DNA from: an uncultured Saprospiraceae bacterium
GTDB lineage: Bacteria; Bacteroidota; Bacteroidia; Chitinophagales; Saprospiraceae
Assembly: GCA_937926205.1 (NCBI GenBank)
Contig: CALEYL010000005.1
Coordinates: 1 to 64,000 of the forward strand
Reading direction: 5' to 3'
Length of the DNA: 64,000 nucleotides
Within the stretch, counting starts at the first letter, position 1, and each line of letters starts with the position of its first letter. The notes beneath the pieces are model-generated. The model was not told where the DNA came from and ran no database searches. It worked only from the letters and a program-made list of their open reading frames with translations. Below, in pieces: positions 55,550-64,000 of the stretch. The translations under genes and the position numbers were made by a program.

Positions 55550-56002
55550 TTATAGTTTGAACATTATTTTGAGGGCATTCCATAAAGCGCCGGACAATTG
55601 CTTGCCCCCTTGTTTGCGTTCTTCTGAAATGGCGGCAATATCGTGTGCCAGCAATAAAGTCAGCCCTTCGATTTCTACCGGCTGGTAGGCCTGAGCCAGG
55701 GCCTGAATCCCCATGTTTGCTGCAGGAATACCAAACGCAAGCACCTGCTGTATGTTTTTTTGGCGGCTAAGCTGCGGCAGGCTAAACTGTTCGCCTGGCT
55801 TCAGATACAATACATGGGCATCTTTATGCAAGTCGATCCGGGCTGCAGCCAGTACTTTTGCAACAAAAGCCTCCATTTCCTCCCGAAGCTCGGCAGTCGT
55901 CGTCAGCACAACCAGGATTCCCCCGGCGCCACCTCCAAAACAACGCTCTGCAAGGTTGTTCGCATCCGGAACAATATACAAATTAAAGTCGAGAAAACTC
56001 AC
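55550..56002 (-). CDS. Uncharacterised conserved-looking protein
   Basis: A 150-residue soluble protein starting at GTG 56002, upstream partner of the DUF5691-like gene. It looks alpha/beta: GGILVVLTTTAELREEMEAFV, DAHVLYLKPGEQFSLPQL, VLAFGIPAANMGIQALA, and a C-terminal LSGALWNALKIMF. The ending recalls small Bacteroidota proteins sometimes compared with the DNA polymerase III psi subunit, but I cannot assign it. No signal peptide, no membrane segment. Confidence 0.6.
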   Translation of the reverse strand: MSFLDFNLYIVPDANNLAERCFGGGAGGILVVLTTTAELREEMEAFVAKVLAAARIDLHKDAHVLYLKPGEQFSLPQLSRQKNIQQVLAFGIPAANMGIQALAQAYQPVEIEGLTLLLAHDIAAISEERKQGGKQLSGALWNALKIMFKL

Positions 56003-56084
56003 GTTTTAAACTTTTATGCCACGCCGACGCAGCGCAACCGCTTTAATATAAAAACTTCGGGTAATTTTGCAAAAAAAATTCAAA

Positions 56085-57149
56085 ATGAAGTACAGCATCA
56101 GGATTGAAAAATCAACTACTTCCCGTTTATCTCAAATAGACTTCAATAACATACCGTTTGGAAAAAACTTCTCGGACCACATGTTTGTAGCCGATTATGA
56201 CAACGGTGTGTGGGGCGATTTTCGCATTGTCCCTTTCGAGCCTTTTCCTATGCATCCGGGATCAATGGTGCTGCACTATGGCCAATCGATTTTCGAAGGC
56301 ATGAAAGCTTCTAAAAACCAGCACGGCCAGGCCATGCTGCTTCGTCCGGAAATGCATGCCCGACGCCTGAATGCCTCCGCGGTCAGAATGAGCATTCCCG
56401 AAATTCCGGAAGATTTGTTTCTGCAGGCACTACACGCCATTGTCAAAACGGACAGCGACTGGATTCCGGAACAGGAAGGCAGCGCGCTTTACATCCGGCC
56501 ATTGGTTTTTGCAACCGACGAATTTATCGGCGTGCACAGCTCTTCAAAATACCGCTTCATCATCATGACGGGCCCGGTTGGCCCTTATTACCCCAAACCC
56601 GTTCGCCTATGGGCAGAACGCCATTATGTTCGCGCTGTGAAAGGCGGAACCGGGGAAGCCAAAGCAGCCGGAAACTACGCCGGTTCTTTGCTGCCCGCAA
56701 AACTGGCAGCAGAGAAAGGGTTTGACCAGATTATGTGGATGGATGCACACGAGTACAAATACATCCAGGAAGCGGGCACAATGAACATCTTTTTTGTCAT
56801 CGAAGACCAGATCATCACGCCGGCAACCGACGGGGCAATCCTGAAAGGCATCACCCGCGACACCGTGCTGCACATCCTGAAAGAAAAAGGCTACACCGTG
56901 GCAGAACGGCCCATTTCTTTAGACGAAGTTATTGATGCTTATCATGCCGGTACGCTTCAGGAAGCCTTCGGCACAGGCACCGCAGCCGTCGTTTCTCACA
57001 TTGCCGAAATCGGATGCGATGACCTGATCATCAAACTTCCCCCTGTTGACAAGCGGCCAATAGGCGAACTCATCAAATCAGAAATCAACGGCCTGCGCTC
57101 CGGACGGATTGCCGATACGCATGGATGGGTCGTGCCTGTGGCGGGGTAA
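56085..57149 (+). CDS. ilvE: Branched-chain amino acid aminotransferase
   Basis: About 354 residues from the ATG at 56085 (the frame runs back to a TTG at 56067). Fold-type IV PLP enzyme of the long BCAT class: HYGQSIFEGMKA near the substrate site, LYIRPLVFATDEFIGVHSS, the PLP Lys193 in GEAKAAGNYAGSLLPAKLA, EAGTMNIFFV and EAFGTGTAAVVS binding the phosphate. It transfers the amino group between Leu/Ile/Val and 2-oxoglutarate in the cytoplasm. Length is normal. No other ilv or leu gene is nearby. Confidence 0.95.
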   Translation: MKYSIRIEKSTTSRLSQIDFNNIPFGKNFSDHMFVADYDNGVWGDFRIVPFEPFPMHPGSMVLHYGQSIFEGMKASKNQHGQAMLLRPEMHARRLNASAVRMSIPEIPEDLFLQALHAIVKTDSDWIPEQEGSALYIRPLVFATDEFIGVHSSSKYRFIIMTGPVGPYYPKPVRLWAERHYVRAVKGGTGEAKAAGNYAGSLLPAKLAAEKGFDQIMWMDAHEYKYIQEAGTMNIFFVIEDQIITPATDGAILKGITRDTVLHILKEKGYTVAERPISLDEVIDAYHAGTLQEAFGTGTAAVVSHIAEIGCDDLIIKLPPVDKRPIGELIKSEINGLRSGRIADTHGWVVPVAG

Positions 57150-57189
57150 GGTAGTAGAAAGTAGAAAGATTATAGTAGAAAGTAGAAAG

Positions 57190-57300
57190 AGGCAGACTAC
57201 TTTCAATTTGAGCAGGATTCCCCGTCCACCTTCTACCGCCTACCGTTATTAAAATAGAAAGTAGAAAGGGGCAGCCTGCTTCATTTGAGCAGGCTGCCCC
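57190..57300. repeat. GGCAGACT repeat with a perfect 13-bp hairpin
   Basis: A GGCAGACTAC...GAGCAGG unit (57190-57225) is followed by GGGGCAGCCTGCT (57268-57280) and its reverse complement (57288-57300). It belongs to the same family as 51479-51580. It lies between convergent ilvE and the TonB receptor gene and may terminate both. A CTGCCTTGCCGGCAGGCAGG palindrome follows at about 57327. Confidence 0.6.
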
Positions 57301-57354
57301 TACCGTCTACTGTCTACCGTCCACCCTGCCTTGCCGGCAGGCAGGCGTCCACCG

Positions 57355-60300
57355 TTAAAAAATATACCGCAAACCTACCTGCAGCTGCCAGCGCGACAAG
57401 AGGCTAAAATCATCGGTAAACGTCGTTTTCAGATCTGTATCAAAACTATAAGTCGGAACGCTGTTGGTTACCGTAACGCCTACCGGCTGGGTATTGGTCG
57501 GGAACTGACGCACGCCCCATTTGTTGCTGATGAGGTTGCCGACATTCAGCACATCCAGGCTAAACTGGATGGTGTTGTTTCCCATCTTGTAGTCCTGCAG
57601 AATGCGAATATCCCAATTGGAATACCAGGGGCTGAGGATCGCATATTTTTCAGCGTATTGCCCGCGACGTCCATTCAGGTAATCATCCTGCTCGATGAAG
57701 GCATTGAATGCATTGCGCTGAGCAGTCTGTTCTTCAGCGGTGCCTGTAAACTGCATTTGACTCAGATCGCCACTGGTCGGAATGTAAATCAGGTCGTTCA
57801 GGAAAGAACCATCGCCGTTCAGGTCTCCCGAGTAGGTATAGGTGAAACGCCCGCCCTGAGCATACTGGAAGAACAAGGAGAAGGTGGTTGCCCATACATT
57901 TGCGTATTCAAACTTCTTGTGCGCAGCACCCACAATCCGGTGGCGGTTGCCGTACAGTGAAGGCGTTAAAACCGCCTGATTTACATTACCAAATGCCGGA
58001 TTTCGGTCAAAAGCGTCGCTTGAAATTTCGGCTTCGATGGAACTGGCATCCTTCGCATCCAGGTAGTTGTAGGACAAAGTAGTGTAGAGTCCGTTTTTCC
58101 AGTAGCGCTGAATCTGCAAAGTGGCGTTAAAAGATTGTCCCAAATCCGTATTCGTAAAGACATACGCATTGTTTGCAAAAGGAACGGTGCGGTCTGAAGC
58201 CTGATAAATCGGGCGCCCGTCCGGGCCAACCAGCTTACCTGTCGGCGGCTTCACGCCATAGTTGCGCACCATCATGGCGTTGATGTCCTTGGTATAGATC
58301 AAATCAGCTGAAACAACCCAATCGCCTGCAAATTTGCGGTCAAAGCCCAGATTGGTCCGCCAAACCTGCGGATATTTGAAATCCGGGCGGGTCACGTTGT
58401 AGAAAAAGAAATTCGGGTTGGCCACCTGGTTGCCGATCCATACAAACGGGAAACGGCCGGTGAACAAGCCTGAACCGCCGCGCAATTGCATGGTTGAATT
58501 GCCAAGGATGTCCCAGTTAAAACCAACGCGGGGTGAAAACAAAGGCGTTTGGTCCGGCAGTTTGGTATGATCAAATACGATGGGGTTGCCATCTTCGTCG
58601 AAGTAAGTGATGTCAGGAACAAAGCAGCAATTGCGGTCAATGACCTCCTGAATTTTCTCAGCAGTATTAAAATACAAAGGCATATCCATACGCAAGCCAT
58701 AAGTCAGCGTAAAATCGCGACCAATGTTCCATTCATCCTGCGCATAAAGAGCCAGCTGCCCAAGATTGGTTTCGGCCAGTGCCCAGTCTGACGGAGCAAT
58801 TGGTCTTCTGGCGAAAGCCACATCGTCGTCAAAAGAGCCTGTTTGTACGCTGTCGAGAAATGCAGCGACGCTTTCAAAACCGGGGCTGAAAGTACCGCCA
58901 TAAGCATCGAGGTTGAAGGAGTTGTTGAACTCAAAACGCTCGAAACTGCCGCCAAGGGTAATGGTATGATCACCGGCATAAATGTTGAAGTTGTCGGTCA
59001 CATGGTAAACATCCTGATCGAGGATGTTATTGATGGAGAATGGTTCGTGCCCGGCAACGATGTAACGAATCCCGTCTTTATTGATGTTGATGACCGGAAA
59101 AGGGGTAGAGAAGGGATCGCGTGAATCGCGGAAAGAAGTATAGCCGACTTTCAGTTTATTGGCTGCTTTGTTTCCAAAAATGGACTTCAATTCCACTACC
59201 CCGGACTGTATTTTGTTGTTGATGCGGTAGCCTGAATTTTGAAATTGCAGGGTGAAAAAATCCGGTCCGCGGCGTCCGATTGCGGAAGGGTGCGCGGGTT
59301 TGTCCTTGAATGCGTTCAGGAAATTATAGGTTGCCGTCAGCGTGTTGCTGCGGTCGATGTTCCAGTCTAATTTCAGGATGCCTTTTTCGTTATTGGTCTG
59401 GTGGATGTAATTTTCATAAGCTCCGGTTTCGTAGCTAAAGCGCTGACGAAGAGCGTTTGACACCGCTTCCAGGTCCTGTACTTCGACACGGGCAACGTTT
59501 TCGCCCGAGCGATTGGCGCCAGCTGCAATAAAATTGGAGCCGAGGTCTTCCCGGCGTTCAATTTCCGCATTTACAAAAAAGAAAAGCTTGTTTTTAATGA
59601 TCGGGCCGCCAATGCTGAATCCCGTTTGCAGTTGAGTCAGCGAAGGCACAAAAATGCTTTTGCCATTCACCTTGGAGCCGGTCAAATCCTGGTTGCGGTA
59701 AAAGCCGAAAACCGTACCGTGTACCATGTTGGTGCCACTTTTGGTTACAGCGTCGATGGAAGCTCCGGTGAACCCTGACTGGGTCACGTCATAAGGCGCC
59801 AGGGAAACCTGGATTTGTTCGATGGCATCCAGCGATATGGGTTGGGCATCGGTTTGTCCACCGGGTGTGGCGGCATCCAGACCAAAGGGGTTGTTAAAAA
59901 TAGAACCGTCCAGAGAGAAGTTGTTGTACTGGTCATTCCGGCCGCCAAAAGAATTCCCGTCTGAAGCGGGTGTCAGCCTGTAGTAATCCGAAGCAGAACG
60001 AGAGATGGTGGGCAGACGCTGGAGCAGGTCGGAGTTGATGCTGGTTGCAGCGCCCGTTCGCTCGTTGTTGAGAACCAAATCTGACTTTCCTGTTACGACT
60101 ACTTCTGATAATTCCTGAGATTCCGACTCCAATGAAAAGTTCAGGGTCAGTTTTTGCGCCAGTATCAAAGTGACATCGCTGTACGCTTCAGATTTGTAGC
60201 CGACATAAGAGGCCTCTACTTTATAAGGCCCGCCAACCCGCATGTTGGGTATGGTATAGCGACCATCTTCCCGGGTCGTAACGCCGTAAAAAGTACCGCT

Positions 60301-60459
60301 GGGTTCGTGTGTTGCTACTACAGTAGCTGCAATAAGTGGCTCCCCTTTTGCATCGGTGACGATGCCGTTAAGGGTTGAGGTAGTTGCCTGCGCGTGAAGC
60401 CCGGCAATGCCTGCAAGCATAAAGCAGGCCGTCATAAACAGTAAGTGCTTAAGTCTCAT
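57355..60459 (-). CDS. Oar-like TonB-dependent outer-membrane receptor
   Basis: A 1034-residue protein. Signal peptide (ending AGIAGLHAQ), a carboxypeptidase-regulatory-like domain (about 25-110: LNGIVTDAKGEPLIAATVVA...DGRYTIPNMRVGG), a plug domain (about 130-240 with VVVTGKSD, NNFSLDGSIFNNPFG, IDAVTKSGTNMVHG) and a barrel ending in Phe (LRYIF). It belongs to the Oar subgroup, which lacks a neighbouring SusD. It imports or exports unknown ligands using TonB energy; Oar in Myxococcus is linked to signalling. No substrate clue from the neighbours. A 281-bp leader upstream has no recognised element. Confidence 0.92.
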   Translation of the reverse strand: MRLKHLLFMTACFMLAGIAGLHAQATTSTLNGIVTDAKGEPLIAATVVATHEPSGTFYGVTTREDGRYTIPNMRVGGPYKVEASYVGYKSEAYSDVTLILAQKLTLNFSLESESQELSEVVVTGKSDLVLNNERTGAATSINSDLLQRLPTISRSASDYYRLTPASDGNSFGGRNDQYNNFSLDGSIFNNPFGLDAATPGGQTDAQPISLDAIEQIQVSLAPYDVTQSGFTGASIDAVTKSGTNMVHGTVFGFYRNQDLTGSKVNGKSIFVPSLTQLQTGFSIGGPIIKNKLFFFVNAEIERREDLGSNFIAAGANRSGENVARVEVQDLEAVSNALRQRFSYETGAYENYIHQTNNEKGILKLDWNIDRSNTLTATYNFLNAFKDKPAHPSAIGRRGPDFFTLQFQNSGYRINNKIQSGVVELKSIFGNKAANKLKVGYTSFRDSRDPFSTPFPVININKDGIRYIVAGHEPFSINNILDQDVYHVTDNFNIYAGDHTITLGGSFERFEFNNSFNLDAYGGTFSPGFESVAAFLDSVQTGSFDDDVAFARRPIAPSDWALAETNLGQLALYAQDEWNIGRDFTLTYGLRMDMPLYFNTAEKIQEVIDRNCCFVPDITYFDEDGNPIVFDHTKLPDQTPLFSPRVGFNWDILGNSTMQLRGGSGLFTGRFPFVWIGNQVANPNFFFYNVTRPDFKYPQVWRTNLGFDRKFAGDWVVSADLIYTKDINAMMVRNYGVKPPTGKLVGPDGRPIYQASDRTVPFANNAYVFTNTDLGQSFNATLQIQRYWKNGLYTTLSYNYLDAKDASSIEAEISSDAFDRNPAFGNVNQAVLTPSLYGNRHRIVGAAHKKFEYANVWATTFSLFFQYAQGGRFTYTYSGDLNGDGSFLNDLIYIPTSGDLSQMQFTGTAEEQTAQRNAFNAFIEQDDYLNGRRGQYAEKYAILSPWYSNWDIRILQDYKMGNNTIQFSLDVLNVGNLISNKWGVRQFPTNTQPVGVTVTNSVPTYSFDTDLKTTFTDDFSLLSRWQLQVGLRYIF

Positions 60460-60740
60460 AACGTATAAGATTAGTTAGCAATAAGTCTTATTGAAGGAGC
60501 GCGAAATACAGGGTGTGGTATAAGTCGCATGATCGATTTACCTGTCATGTTCATGGGTGTGCTGTCTGTAGACAAAAGTAGATAATCCTTATTTAATCCA
60601 AAGTTAACTTTATTTTTTCATAAAAGTGTAGTGCTGAAAAATACCATTGAAGAAACAAATTAATTCATCAAAATCAGGTAATTACAACTTAAATCAATCG
60701 AGCATGATTTTGGGAAACTTAATACTGAATTAACACGATC

Positions 60741-62024
60741 CTACATTTTTATCACGCTGAATCCGCCGGTATGATCGCCGATAGTCAACCGCAGCCAATA
60801 GCTCCCGGCAGGTAAAGCAGACAATTGCAGTTCAAACTCGAGATTGGGCGCCGTTTTTTCTAAACTGCGGCGCAACAATACCCGGCCCGTCACATCTAAA
60901 AGGGCAGCATCGAGTATCCCGATCAGTTCGTTTTGCAGCATAATGTCCACTCTATCAGAAGTTGGGTTTGGCGAAAGCCGTACCGCATGGACGCCAAGCT
61001 GTTCCCCGCTGCCTGTAGCTTCGCATCCTGAGTTGATGTGATCTTCAACTGCCTGACGAAGAGCCGGCAACATTGGGTAGAATGCATCCCCCGGGCAAGC
61101 CGTATTACAACCATCGCGGTGGCCGGAAATGTATGGGAGAATCAGTCCGGAAGAAGGATGGAAAGCAGAACCTAAAGGGTCTGCGCCAATATCGCAGGCT
61201 TTCCAGGCCAGCATGGATTCGAGACTCGACAAAGCTGCTGCTGTCGGGGTAATTGTTGTATAATTGCCCAGCATGCAAATGCCTGCGGTTCCTGTATTTT
61301 GTGCGCAAAAATGAGCGCCCAGAATTTCATCTCCCCGCCCGGTGTAAATAACGCCATTGGGGTCTATCAACCAGTTGTATCCAATGTCGGCCCAGCCATT
61401 CCCGTTGACATGAAAGTCCCAAACCGAGCGCACCACGGCGGCCCAGTCGCTGGAAGTATTGGTTCCGGCTGCGTGGTGTACAATCAGGTGCGTGGTAGTG
61501 GTTGGTGTCGGATTGGGGTTGGGCGGACAATTGCCCGCAGGGCACCACTGTGCACGCGTCAGGTTTTCAGGCAAGGGGCAGGGGCAGGAACGGGGTTCCA
61601 GCGCATCGTGCTGTACCTGTGGCGTCAGCGGCTGCGAATCGCCGGGGTTGTAAAAATGACAGGCTACCTGTCCGGGCGACGCTGATGCGGAAACCTGAAA
61701 AAAATGATGTGTTTTATCGGTCATGCCCAGTTGGCTGATTTTTCTGTCTTCATGTTGTTCCGCGTGACCATCCGGAATAACCGACTGCCATGGCGCCCAG
61801 TTGCGGCCATCGCTGGAAAATCGAATTTGAAAGCCGGTCGCTTCGCCCGACCATATCAGAAAATAGGACAGAAAAGGGGTGGCTTCAAGCGGTACCTCAA
61901 TGGTCTCTGATTGCCAGGTATGATTATTAGTTGTTTCTGGTACAAAACCGACGATGGCGCGCTGCGACCAGGCCGAGGGCAGAATGGTTGCGAGCAGGAG
62001 CATGCAGGAGAACAATACTTTCAT
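60741..62024 (-). CDS. Secreted PGRP-type N-acetylmuramoyl-L-alanine amidase with T9SS sorting domain
   Basis: About 427 residues from the ATG at 62024 (MKVLFSCMLLLATILPSAWSQ); the frame extends to a TTG at 62048. An N-terminal beta domain (about 20-135) and a Pro/Thr linker are followed by the amidase_2/PGRP domain (about 180-335): LIVHHAAG, GWADIGYNWLIDPNGVIYTGR, GAHFCAQNTGTAGICMLGNY, GHRDGCNTACPGDAFY, which supply two Zn-binding His, the catalytic Tyr region and the Zn-ligand Cys. A type A sorting domain ends it (RLSPNPTSDRVDI...LPAGSYWLRL). Exported by T9SS, it would cleave peptidoglycan outside the cell, for lysis of other bacteria or recycling. Confidence 0.9.
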   Translation of the reverse strand: MKVLFSCMLLLATILPSAWSQRAIVGFVPETTNNHTWQSETIEVPLEATPFLSYFLIWSGEATGFQIRFSSDGRNWAPWQSVIPDGHAEQHEDRKISQLGMTDKTHHFFQVSASASPGQVACHFYNPGDSQPLTPQVQHDALEPRSCPCPLPENLTRAQWCPAGNCPPNPNPTPTTTTHLIVHHAAGTNTSSDWAAVVRSVWDFHVNGNGWADIGYNWLIDPNGVIYTGRGDEILGAHFCAQNTGTAGICMLGNYTTITPTAAALSSLESMLAWKACDIGADPLGSAFHPSSGLILPYISGHRDGCNTACPGDAFYPMLPALRQAVEDHINSGCEATGSGEQLGVHAVRLSPNPTSDRVDIMLQNELIGILDAALLDVTGRVLLRRSLEKTAPNLEFELQLSALPAGSYWLRLTIGDHTGGFSVIKM

Positions 62025-62235
62025 GAGGCAATATTGATTTAAGAACAATACAATTTGTGAACAAAGATAGGAGGAATGCGTAGGATGTGTCGGGGTTACT
62101 GTTAGCTTTCTGAATGAACGTTTTTTTTAGTCTTCAGGATTTCAACAGGCATGAAAAAGAGCTTTTTTAATAAAAAATGCTTCGGGAGTCGTCTAAACCA
62201 CGGCTTTGCTTCTCCATAAAGAGGTTGATCCAATG

Positions 62236-62269
62236 AAAAAAGCCACCCTGGATTGAGGATGGCTTTTTT
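62236..62269. terminator. Bidirectional terminator after pdhA
   Basis: AAAAAAGCCA (62236-62245) pairs with TGGCTTTTTT (62260-62269), with two further G-C pairs inside one mismatch. It lies about 25 bp after the pdhA stop on the minus strand. The surrounding 62025-62294 has no gene. Confidence 0.7.
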
Positions 62270-62294
62270 ATTATTTGATATAACGAACGAAAAA

Positions 62295-63335
62295 CTAATC
62301 CGTAATAAACGGATAATCTTCCTGCATGTAGTTGTTTTCAAAAAGCAGGTCGCCATCCGGGTATGGAGATTCTTCAGCGAAACGAACCGCTTCAGCAATT
62401 TGAGCAGCAACCTTATCTTTAATGGCCTGCACCTCTTCTTCTGTTGCAAAGCCTTTTTCCAGCAATTTTCCTTCTACGTATTTGATCGGATCAAGGCCGC
62501 GGTAATGCTCCACTTCGTCTTTCGAACGGTAAGTAGCCGGGTCGGAAACAGAGTGCCCTTTATAGCGATAGGTTAAAATTTCAAGCAGGTAAGGTCCTTT
62601 GCCGGCCCGAATGTGTTCGGCCGCTTTTTTCACAGCTTCATAAACCGCTTCCGGCTTCATTCCGTCTACTTTTTCGGAAGGCATATCATAGGATAAGCCC
62701 AGTTTGCTCATGTCTGTGACATTGCTTGTGCGGCTTACGGAAGTTCCCATGGCGTAACCGTTGTTCTCGCAAATGTAAAGAACCGGCAATTTCCAGGTCA
62801 TGGCCATATTGAACGCTTCGTGCAAAGCCCCCTGACGAGCAGCGCCGTCACCAAACATGGTCACGCAAAGGTTGTCTGTACCTTTGTATTTTTCTGCGAA
62901 AGCGATGCCTGTGCCGATTGGAATCTGCGCGCCCACGATGCCGTTGCCGCCATAATAATGGTGTTCTTTGGAAAAGAAGTGCATGGAACCGCCTTTGCCC
63001 CTGACAATGCCGGTAACTTTTCCATACAATTCAGCCATACAGGCTTTTACATCACAACCCCGTCCAATGGCCGTTCCGTGCTGGCGATAAGCCGTCACGA
63101 TGCCGTCTTCCCGGCGAATGGCTGACTCAATGCCGGCTGCGACTGCTTCCTGGCCAATATAAACGTGGCAAAAGCCCCTGATTTTTCCACTCTGGTAGCC
63201 ACCGAGTGCGCTTTCTTCGAAACGGCGGATAAGCAGCATCTGTTCGTACCAGCCAAGGTACATGTCGCGATCATAGGCGACGCGGCCGTTTGATTTTGCT
63301 GCAGAGCGTTTGTTCTTTTCCACAAGGGTATCCAT
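62295..63335 (-). CDS. pdhA: Pyruvate dehydrogenase E1 alpha subunit
   Basis: A 346-residue thiamine-diphosphate enzyme subunit. The TPP-binding motif GDGAARQGALHEAFNMAMTWKLPVLYICENN (split: GDG at about 168, ENN at about 196), the GSMHFF segment and the phosphorylation-loop-like TYRYKGHSVSDPATYR are intact. With E1 beta it decarboxylates pyruvate for acetyl-CoA formation. The beta subunit, E2 and E3 are not next to it on either side. The stand-alone alpha gene is common in Bacteroidota. Confidence 0.95.
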   Translation of the reverse strand: MDTLVEKNKRSAAKSNGRVAYDRDMYLGWYEQMLLIRRFEESALGGYQSGKIRGFCHVYIGQEAVAAGIESAIRREDGIVTAYRQHGTAIGRGCDVKACMAELYGKVTGIVRGKGGSMHFFSKEHHYYGGNGIVGAQIPIGTGIAFAEKYKGTDNLCVTMFGDGAARQGALHEAFNMAMTWKLPVLYICENNGYAMGTSVSRTSNVTDMSKLGLSYDMPSEKVDGMKPEAVYEAVKKAAEHIRAGKGPYLLEILTYRYKGHSVSDPATYRSKDEVEHYRGLDPIKYVEGKLLEKGFATEEEVQAIKDKVAAQIAEAVRFAEESPYPDGDLLFENNYMQEDYPFITD

Positions 63336-63692
63336 AAGCTGTGTATCGTTTTAGCGAATTTTCGCGTGATTCAAGTTGTTTGCGCTTGTAAGATAAGGCA
63401 AAAGTTTGCAGCCGCGAAATTAGGGAATGATTTTGATTTAGGAAACAACGAAGAAGAGATATGGTTCGTGAACGCATTTTCAAAATCCGGGGATGCCTTT
63501 TTACGAGGATTTCATACACACAAATCTGCAATTTTTTCAATAAATCGGCCAAAATGACACCCTGTTTTATAAAAAAAAGACAAATTGTCATCCTGTATTT
63601 AATTTTTTCCTGTCGAAAGGACATTTTTCGTGCATTGGTACGCAAGTTGATCTTTAGGGAATCGTAATCAATCACAAAAAAAATAATCGACC
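63336..63692. other. Divergent intergenic region between pdhA and hsp20
   Basis: About 357 bp, AT-rich. GACAAATTGTC at about 63579-63589 is a short palindrome upstream of the hsp20 start, and TCCTGTCGAAAGGACA (63609-63624) can form a small hairpin. No gene and no clear consensus promoter were seen. Confidence 0.35.
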
Positions 63693-64000
63693 ATGTTTCT
63701 CGTAAAAGTTCAACCCGCTACAAAGCGTATTATTTCTCAACCAAAATCTGTACAACCTATGGGAACTGTAAAGTATAATCCGTTCATGCCGGCAAAGGCT
63801 TTCACCAACTTCTTTGATGAATTCCTTAACAGGGGTTTGGGTGATTTTGTTGGATCTGATTCCATTTTTACACACCCTTCAGTAAATGTGCTGGAGACAA
63901 AAGATAATTTCCGGATCGAGTTGGCTGCCCCCGGCCTCAACAAAGGCGACTTTGAAGTCAAAGTAGACAAAGGCAACCTGATCATCTCTGCGAAAAAAGA
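63693..64000 (+). CDS. Hsp20/alpha-crystallin small heat-shock protein (cut by window end)
   Basis: The first 102 codons from the ATG at 63693, running off the window without a stop. After a variable N-terminus (NPFMPAKAFTNFFDEFLNRG) the alpha-crystallin domain begins: VNVLETKDNFRIELAAPGLNKGDF, VDKGNLIISAKK. Small heat-shock proteins hold unfolded protein in large oligomers. An ATG at about 63759 (MGTVKYNPFM) is an alternative start. The rest of the gene is outside the window. Confidence 0.9.
   Translation, partial: MFLVKVQPATKRIISQPKSVQPMGTVKYNPFMPAKAFTNFFDEFLNRGLGDFVGSDSIFTHPSVNVLETKDNFRIELAAPGLNKGDFEVKVDKGNLIISAKK

Noticed and set aside
63672..63985. Minus-strand frames at the window end
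   Set aside because: They are antisense to the Hsp20 gene, whose alpha-crystallin domain is clear.

Overview
The window reads as a chromosomal segment of a Bacteroidota bacterium, most likely a Saprospiraceae-like lineage. The evidence is type IX secretion (T9SS) C-terminal domains of both type A and type B, an Oar-like TonB-dependent receptor, a fused CcsB-CcsA cytochrome c assembly protein, DUF6090 and DUF6544 proteins, a GH3-family enzyme and TTG-N20-TAnnTTTG type promoters. The taxonomic placement is inference. There are no phage genes, no transposase and no CRISPR array. Two kinds of short non-coding inverted-repeat elements are present.

Layout. 0-9 kb: an LRR/WG-repeat protein, a PIN-domain toxin-antitoxin pair, a DUF6544 membrane protein, an overlapping ECF sigma / anti-sigma-like / ClpP operon, a DUF6090 protein, an Nramp metal transporter fused to a universal stress domain with a DtxR/MntR-like operator, and a second toxin-antitoxin pair. 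9-12.5 kb: a type B T9SS surface protein and a 930-bp repeat-rich gap. 12.5-28.6 kb: the centre of interest. A CcsBA cytochrome c maturation gene converges on a seven-gene minus-strand cluster. In transcription order the cluster is: membrane cytochrome b-like protein, FAD/ferredoxin-like oxidoreductase, 23-heme cytochrome c, 13-heme cytochrome c, 64-heme cytochrome c, predicted outer-membrane beta-barrel, OB-fold lipoprotein. 29-38 kb: a TetR regulator with matching operators in front of itself and an NmrA-type reductase, an ArsC/Spx-like protein without the catalytic Cys, an adenylate cyclase overlapping cutC, and a single-chain xanthine-dehydrogenase-like enzyme. 38-45 kb: a 1997-residue secreted protease with tandem P-domains, and a tRNA with CAT anticodon. 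45-64 kb: mostly household genes (MscS, RecX, LysE, GH3, PcrA/UvrD helicase, AhpD-like, SRPBCC, IlvE, TonB receptor, secreted amidase, PdhA) and the start of an Hsp20 gene cut by the window end.

How the parts fit. The most interesting reading is that 15.9-28.6 kb encodes a trans-envelope electron conduit. Electrons from a cytoplasmic NAD(P)H-type flavoprotein or from quinol would pass through a b-type membrane protein to about 100 periplasmic c-type hemes (23+13+64) and on to or through an outer-membrane barrel, with CcsBA next door to attach the heme. The 64-heme protein appears to have grown from the 13-heme type by internal repeat expansion, including a near-identical 1110-bp (15-heme) duplication. 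The direction of electron flow and the terminal acceptor cannot be read from the sequence.
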